Origin: Oscillospiraceae bacterium
GTDB taxonomy: Bacteria; Bacillota; Clostridia; Oscillospirales; Ruminococcaceae
Direction of reading: 5' to 3'
Assembly (NCBI GenBank): GCA_902766785.1
Contig: CACXEO010000073.1
Coordinates: forward strand, 1 to 47,559
Length of the DNA: 47,559 bases
Position numbers and translations under genes: made by a program. Positions within the stretch are counted from its first letter, which is position 1, and each line of letters begins with the position of its first letter. This document shows, one piece after another, positions 43,654-47,559 of the stretch. The notes under the pieces were generated by a model. The model was not told the DNA's origin and did no database searches. It was given only the letters and a program-made list of their open reading frames with translations.

Positions 43654-44258
43654 AATTCGCTGAGAATTAATTCTGCAGGTGTGAGTTTCATCCGCTTGGT
43701 TGCACTTTCTTTGAGACTCTTTAGAAATGCCCCATAAACGCTTGCAGTATTAGCAACCTTATCTATGCTTTCTAATAAAGTGCATAAAAGATAATAGTAT
43801 TCATCCTCTGTGATCTTTTTCTCGCTTTTCCATGATTCAATCTTAATACGTATAGCATCGCAGAGTTTTCCATTTTCGTCGGAATAATACAATCTTTCTC
43901 CAGATCCACCTAGGCAGTAATTGTTATATATAAAGCCGGAAACGCCTTCTAGCCCAGATAGGTAATCACAAACAGTTAGGGGACGGTTATTTGAAGTTTT
44001 TATTCCGGGAACATCCAAATCGGTCAGTGATGAGAATACAAGCGGGTGATTATTGCCTATGTAATGCCTGTTTAACACATAACTATAGTATTGCAAGTCG
44101 TTAGCGATTACTGTTTTTCCTTTCTTCTTGAAATAGCGGCCGACAATTCCAGTTCCAGCAAACAAATCACAAACGCTTGAATAGTTTCCATTTGTCACAT
44201 CGTCAACATTATCTCCAATAAATTCTAGTAGAGATAGCTTGCTTCCGATGTAATTCAT
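43548..44258 (-). pseudogene. N-terminal part of a second D12-class DNA adenine methyltransferase (copy 2)
   Basis: From ATG 44258 the protein starts MNYIGSKLSLLEFI and has the SAM-binding motif DLFAGTGIVG (31-40), NDLQYYSYVLNR and VYGAFLKSLKESA. It then breaks off near ILSEFQSTVLNDDA, just before the DPPY catalytic motif should appear. The last residues to 43548 are the antisense of copy 1. Both copies contain the region before DPPY, in different sequence, so they are two enzymes and not halves of one. Divergent from the endonuclease-like gene, the usual layout of a restriction-modification pair. Confidence 0.85.
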
Positions 44259-44260
44259 GT

Positions 44261-44302
44261 CTCGATTTTAGCATGGTTTCACGAAAATAGTCTAAAATCG
44301 AG
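44261..44302. promoter_or_regulatory. 11-bp inverted repeat before the methyltransferase start
   Basis: CTCGATTTTAG (44261-44271) and CTAAAATCGAG (44292-44302) with a 20-bp spacer, 31 bp centre to centre (about three turns). It starts 2 bp upstream of the copy-2 ATG. It could be an operator for autoregulation of the restriction-modification locus or a leader hairpin. Confidence 0.6.
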
Positions 44303-44341
44303 TGTGTTATAGAGAAAACGTTCATAAAATGCTCATGATTT

Positions 44342-44371
44342 CTTAATTGTACAATCCTTGATACAATTAAG
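44342..44371. promoter_or_regulatory. 10-bp inverted repeat before the endonuclease start
   Basis: CTTAATTGTA (44342-44351) and TACAATTAAG (44362-44371) with a 10-bp spacer, ending 5 bp before the GTG start. There is no recognisable ribosome site in this stretch, so the gene may be leaderless or poorly translated, and a protein bound here would block it. Confidence 0.6.
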
Positions 44372-44376
44372 TAATC

Positions 44377-45129
44377 GTGAATAATGAACAAATCGGTATT
44401 TCAGCTGAAATTGCAATTGCCGACTTTTTCAATGTTCCGATTTCTAACAGTTATAGGCTAAGGGGAATTCCGCGTGCAGCAGAGTCTTTTTCGAACGTGA
44501 TTGAAAGGGCATTTGAAGAAAACGATATTCCAAACCCGATAAAACATGTTGCAGAGCGCCAAAGCGATGTGGATTTTTTACTCGAACAGAATAAAACACT
44601 ATCCGTTAAAACGAATAAACAAGGATTGGGCAAGGCAGCCCCACAAAGAATAGGACAAGCCAGTTCAAAGACTTGGTTTTCACTAGTTGCACCAAAACTA
44701 AGAGTTGCTGTTACTCCAAGCACATATCAAGAAAAAGTAAAATTATTTAAAACGCTTGTATTCTCAAGAATCGATGAATTATTAGAGATTTACTGGCAGA
44801 ATATGTTTGACTGTGACTATCTAATCCAGTTTTATGATGTGGTAGATAGAAATGATAATCTCACCCTAAATCCCAAAGCGATTGTTATGAAAAAACATAA
44901 AAGCCCATACTGGGATAAAAGCAAAATTCATTTCACAAAACAGTCAATTCTAGAATGGAATGAGAGCAATACTGTAAAATATGGGATCAATGGAATATCT
45001 ATTGGAGAATTTCAGGTTCACAACAATAGGGATAACTTCAAATTTCGTTTCAACATGGCGGGGATCGAAAGTGTTCTTATGAGCGGGGAACTGAGTATTG
45101 ATGATTCGCAAGAAAGAGACTTTACGTAA
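44377..45129 (+). CDS. Probable type II restriction endonuclease
   Basis: A 250-residue ORF without lesions. The segment RQSDVDFLL...LSVKTNKQ (residues 61-82) fits a PD-(D/E)xK-type nuclease core, with D64/D66 as acidic ligands and SVK (76-78) in place of ExK. The N-terminus (IGISAEIAIADFFNVP) also recalls restriction enzymes. Divergent from a D12 methyltransferase and beside a second one, as expected for an enzyme with an asymmetric site that needs two methylases. Start is GTG 44377 with no clear ribosome site. No family name can be assigned; the restriction role rests mainly on context and this motif. Confidence 0.6.
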   Translation: MNNEQIGISAEIAIADFFNVPISNSYRLRGIPRAAESFSNVIERAFEENDIPNPIKHVAERQSDVDFLLEQNKTLSVKTNKQGLGKAAPQRIGQASSKTWFSLVAPKLRVAVTPSTYQEKVKLFKTLVFSRIDELLEIYWQNMFDCDYLIQFYDVVDRNDNLTLNPKAIVMKKHKSPYWDKSKIHFTKQSILEWNESNTVKYGINGISIGEFQVHNNRDNFKFRFNMAGIESVLMSGELSIDDSQERDFT

Positions 45130-45232
45130 AAGCGCTGAAGGTGTCATTTAGATCCATTTTAGAATCCACATCAACTTAAGTAACTATTTCGTCTTATCGA
45201 CATATATTCATGTATTAGCACAAAAGCATATG

Positions 45233-45347
45233 AAAAAAACTCCAGCCGAAGCTGGAACTCAATCAGATATTCCTCGAAGATGATGATCGAGAGCGTGGCA
45301 ATCCTCTACTACGTGTAATTATGATATACAAGCTAACGCACGAATTA
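45233..45347 (-). ncRNA. Candidate small structured RNA
   Basis: On the minus strand a TATAAT (45357-45352) would start an RNA near 45346. It contains a long-range stem (GTGTAATT/AATTACAC arms at 45313-45320 and 45343-45350, partly at the start site). A second hairpin (CTCGA/TCGAG, 45273-45291) follows, and it ends in a UUCG-loop terminator (TCCAGC-TTCG-GCTGGA, 45241-45256) followed by seven U. No ORF over 20 codons was found in it. It could be the antitoxin-type RNA of a type I toxin system or another island RNA; no toxin gene is visible. The -35 is weak. Confidence 0.45.
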
Positions 45348-45370
45348 CACTATTATATCATAAAAATATA

Positions 45371-45403
45371 AAAATAAGCCATCCGAAATGGGTGGCTTAT
45401 TTT
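45371..45403 (-). terminator. Terminator of the lipoprotein pseudogene
   Basis: AAAATAAGCCATCC (45371-45384) pairs with GGGTGGCTTATTTT (45390-45403) with one wobble. On the minus strand a U-rich tract follows. It lies 8 bp after the pseudogene's stop. Confidence 0.75.
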
Positions 45404-45410
45404 GCGTCAC

Positions 45411-46096
45411 TTAAGGATTGTATGGGCCAGTCGAGTGATAGACTACTTCAAGTGGATTCGTATTATCCGAAGATATATTCTCCATTAAATAGCAAAGGAT
45501 AACGACCATATCTCGGCTAATAGTTTTACCGTTTAAAGCCGAATTGACATAATAGGTAAGATTACTCTCGCCGTCTCAGCTCATTAAATCACCGCGAACA
45601 AAATAGACTTGCGTGCTATGAGAGCTACCCTCGGCGTATATGTAATAGATAGTATTATAAGGGTCGGTCTCTTCTAGTTTCACTTGTACCGTACTAGGGC
45701 TGTAGGACATCCCCTCGGGCGTAAAAACTGTCTGCTTTTGCAAGGCCGTATCTGGCGAACCTGCGTAATTCCAGCCGATATCTTTCGCTAATGCTATGAG
45801 GTTAAATACTAGCTGCCGTCTTTCTCAACAATATAGTCGTCGATATTATGCTCGCATACGAATTCCGTACCACTCACGTTGTAAGTATAGCTTCCGCTCA
45901 CATTCGTGTCATCGCCACCGGGCTCGACACCAGGATCGGTCCCCGAATTATCGGGAGTGCCGACTCCGCCGCCTTCGTGCGATTCACTCGTAGGGTCGCT
46001 TGTGGCCCCTGCATGGTTGTCTCTCTGCGCGCATCCCGCGAGGGCGAGGCAGAGAATCGCCAGTAACGCAATTGAAAAAGCAATTCTTTTCTTCAT
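45411..46096 (-). pseudogene. Secreted lipoprotein of unknown function, one frameshift and one nonsense codon
   Basis: Starts at ATG 46096 behind a strong AAGGAGGGG. A signal peptide (MKKRIAFSIALLAILCLALAGC, lipobox LAGC) is followed by a Gly/Ser/Asp linker and SYTYNVSGTEFVCEHNIDDY. At about 45809 the frame is lost (KDGS then stop). A second frame continues convincingly from VFNLIALAKDIGWNYAGSPD through FTPEGMSYSPSTVQVKLEET and YFVRGDLMS, meets an in-frame TGA at 45576-45578, then reads DGESNLTYYVNSALNGKTIS to a TAA at 45411. Nearby real genes end in TGA, so recoding is not plausible. Function unknown. Confidence 0.8.
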
Positions 46097-46177
46097 AGTT
46101 TACCCCTCCTTTATCGATTTTTGAGAAAAGAATCATGTGATGTGCCGCACGCCTGCGTCTCGATATCACCAAGCGCA

Positions 46178-46459
46178 TCATTCAGCTGGATTCAGCGCGA
46201 AAATTCTGGTTGTTCCAAAGCCGTTGACCGTGACATGGCCACCGGATATGTCGTAAATGTATTCTGCGTCCGATGCGGGGCAAAGGTACCTTATATAATT
46301 TCCATAGACATCATAGACAGCGCACTCCGTAGCTGTTCGAACCACGAAATAGCCATCGGATATTCGTTGGGATGCTTTTTTCGCCTTAATCGGTTCAAAC
46401 TGGATCGTACCGCTCTCATCAATTACAGTGACATACCCGTTGCCGTCCACGCCCTTCAA
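46178..46459 (-). pseudogene. C-terminal fragment of a repeat protein (WG-repeat/beta-propeller-like)
   Basis: The readable stretch, beginning ALIALKGVDGNGYVTVIDES and continuing FVVRTATECAVYDVYGNYI, ISGGHVTVNGFGTTRIFALN, ends at a TGA at 46178. The alternation of short beta-strand units with D/N-G turns suggests a WG-repeat or propeller-like protein. Upstream it runs into the recombinase sequence of the other strand near 46460, with a stop (F*YALIAL) just before. So its N-terminus and any signal peptide were lost in the rearrangement. It lies 81 bp upstream of the lipoprotein pseudogene on the same strand; the two may have been an operon. Confidence 0.55.
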
Positions 46460-47559
46460 AGCGATCAGGGCATATCAGAAAACGTCCGTTGGGGAATGCA
46501 GAAAAGTATGCAAGATGGAAACATCTCATTACCTTATAAGCGTTTCCTTGGATACAAAAAAGGAGACGACGGTCGCCCGGAAATCGTTCCGGAAGAGGCG
46601 GATATTGTAAGAGATATTTACAGAATGTTCCTCGACGGAAAGACTATCCGCACTATTGCCGACGAGCTGACGCGCCGTGGCATTAAAACGCCCGGCGGTA
46701 AAGACAACTGGGCTATCAGTACAGTCAAGAGTATTCTCTCGAATGAGAAATACAAAGGTGACGCCTTGCGTCAGAAGACCTATACGGTAGATTATCTATC
46801 CAAGACGGTTCGCAAGAACAATGGCGAAGTCAAACAGTATTATGTGTCAAATTCGCATGATGCCATTGTGGACGAGGACACTTTCAATCTGGTTCAGTCT
46901 GAACTCGCAAGAAGGAGCAAATTCAAATCCGCCTTGAGAGATAACAGTGTATTCAGCACAAAGATCATTTGTGGTGAGTGCGGCTACTTTTACGGCAGAA
47001 AGACGCTCCATAGCACCAACGAGAAGCATCGGAAAGTCGTATGGTATTGTAATCGCCGATATGACGGCGTAGAAAAATGCAGCACTCCGAGCATATCTGA
47101 ACCGGATATTGAAAAATATTATCTGAATGCGTTGGAACGGCTATTATCGGACAAAGAATCGCATATTGCCGACTGTACTGCAAAGCTCAATAACGAGAGC
47201 TCACTAGCGCAGCTCAAAGAGGCTCGATTTCAGGCTGAGATCACCTTGGAAACACTTATGAGCAATATTCAGGACTTAGTCCATGAAAATGCTCGCAAGT
47301 CTCAGGATCAGCAGAAATATCGTGAAAAGTTCAATAAGCTCGTAGAGCGTATCGACAATCAGAAAGCCCTCATCGCCGACCTTAAAGCTGAAGAACTCAA
47401 AATGGTTGGAATGAGAGAGAAGCTGAATCGATTCATGGAAGCGCTATCGCGATGCGATGGAATCGTGAAATTTACTGAACAAGATTGGGGGGATTTAGTA
47501 GAATGCGTAGTTGTGAAGCCGGATACGTTGACTTTCGAATTTAAGGATAATTCAAAAAT
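46460..47559 (+). pseudogene. Large serine recombinase, catalytic domain missing, continues past the window
   Basis: The open frame contains GISENVRWGMQKSM, LPYKRFLGYKKGDDGRPEIV, EEADIVRDIYRMFLDGKTIR and KSILSNEKYKGDALRQKTYT: the Recombinase DNA-binding domain of large serine recombinases. A zinc ribbon follows (ICGECGYFYGR...WYCNRR...KCSTPSI), then a coiled-coil region (about 47200-47430). The N-terminal resolvase domain with the catalytic serine (about 150 residues) is absent; the frame abuts the repeat-protein fragment at 46.46 kb. At least this copy cannot recombine DNA. It marks the island as derived from an integrative element. The 3' end lies outside the window. Confidence 0.85.

Noticed and set aside
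43006..44258. The two methyltransferase pieces as inverted halves of one gene
   Set aside because: Both contain their own version of the region before DPPY (YYSDDEN in one, YYSDENG in the other), so they come from two different genes.
45576..45578. TGA in the lipoprotein gene as a recoded codon
   Set aside because: TGA is used as a normal stop by several intact genes here, and the same gene also carries a frameshift.
1..47559. CRISPR arrays, tRNA and rRNA genes, complete insertion sequences
   Set aside because: No regularly spaced repeats, cloverleaf or transposase with terminal repeats were seen by eye; a tRNAscan or repeat search would be needed to exclude them fully.

Overview
The window looks like the chromosome of an anaerobic, fermentative low-to-mid-GC Firmicute of class Clostridia (Oscillospirales/Ruminococcaceae-like). 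This is inferred from gene content: AdhE behind Rex-type operators, Hcp with clostridial ferredoxins, NhaC, an EndoQ-UvrD fusion, AGGAGG ribosome sites and many GTG/TTG starts. The lineage is a judgement from family resemblance, not a computed placement.

Layout. 1-1.8 kb: leftward GT2 / GtrA / small membrane protein operon for lipid-linked sugar transfer. 1.9-9.0 kb: divergent uronate cluster (uxaB-uxaA leftward; LacI regulator-uxaC-GH4 alpha-galacturonidase-like gene rightward) around two near-identical palindromes exactly 100 bp apart. A decayed carboxymuconolactone-decarboxylase-like gene trails uxaA, and a frameshifted crcB follows the GH4 gene. 9.7-21 kb: housekeeping and transport genes (RING/zinc-ribbon membrane protein, asparaginase, GNAT, NhaC, methyltransferase, CorA, PiT with its PhoU-like partner, MATE, small kinase-fold protein), plus a lipoprotein PPIase pseudogene with several frameshifts. 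21.1-27.4 kb: adhE with a well-formed promoter flanked by two Rex-like operators, divergent from a 1050-residue EndoQ-like PHP plus UvrD helicase fusion. 27.4-33.9 kb: YhgE/Pip-like pseudogene scrap, then a leftward amino-sugar operon (NagB-like, PfkB kinase, NagA, DUF4838) divergent from an AraC regulator. 33.9-34.9 kb: a sigma-factor-like gene and a frameshifted unknown. 35-39.2 kb: MarR regulator with three GTTGC/GCAAC operators and a heterodimeric ABC exporter. 39.5-42.4 kb: nitrosative-stress cluster (iron-sulfur protein, ferredoxin, cupin, hcp) behind a 16-bp palindrome between promoter boxes.

From about 43.0 kb to the end the DNA becomes visibly more AT-rich and broken. A host GyrI-like effector-domain gene is cut, and what follows is a wrecked mobile island: two different D12-class adenine methyltransferase fragments meeting tail to tail, an intact restriction-endonuclease-like ORF with palindromes in its divergent promoter, a candidate small structured RNA, a lipoprotein pseudogene, a repeat-protein fragment, and a large serine recombinase lacking its catalytic domain and running off the window.

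Functionally the intact part describes a scavenger of plant or host glycans (galacturonides and N-acetylhexosamines) that ferments to ethanol under redox control and carries drug and NO defence. The most unusual items are the orphaned restriction ORF with crippled methylases, the EndoQ-UvrD fusion, the DUF4838 amino-sugar operon and the density of recent pseudogenes. No tRNA, rRNA, CRISPR array or complete insertion sequence was seen.
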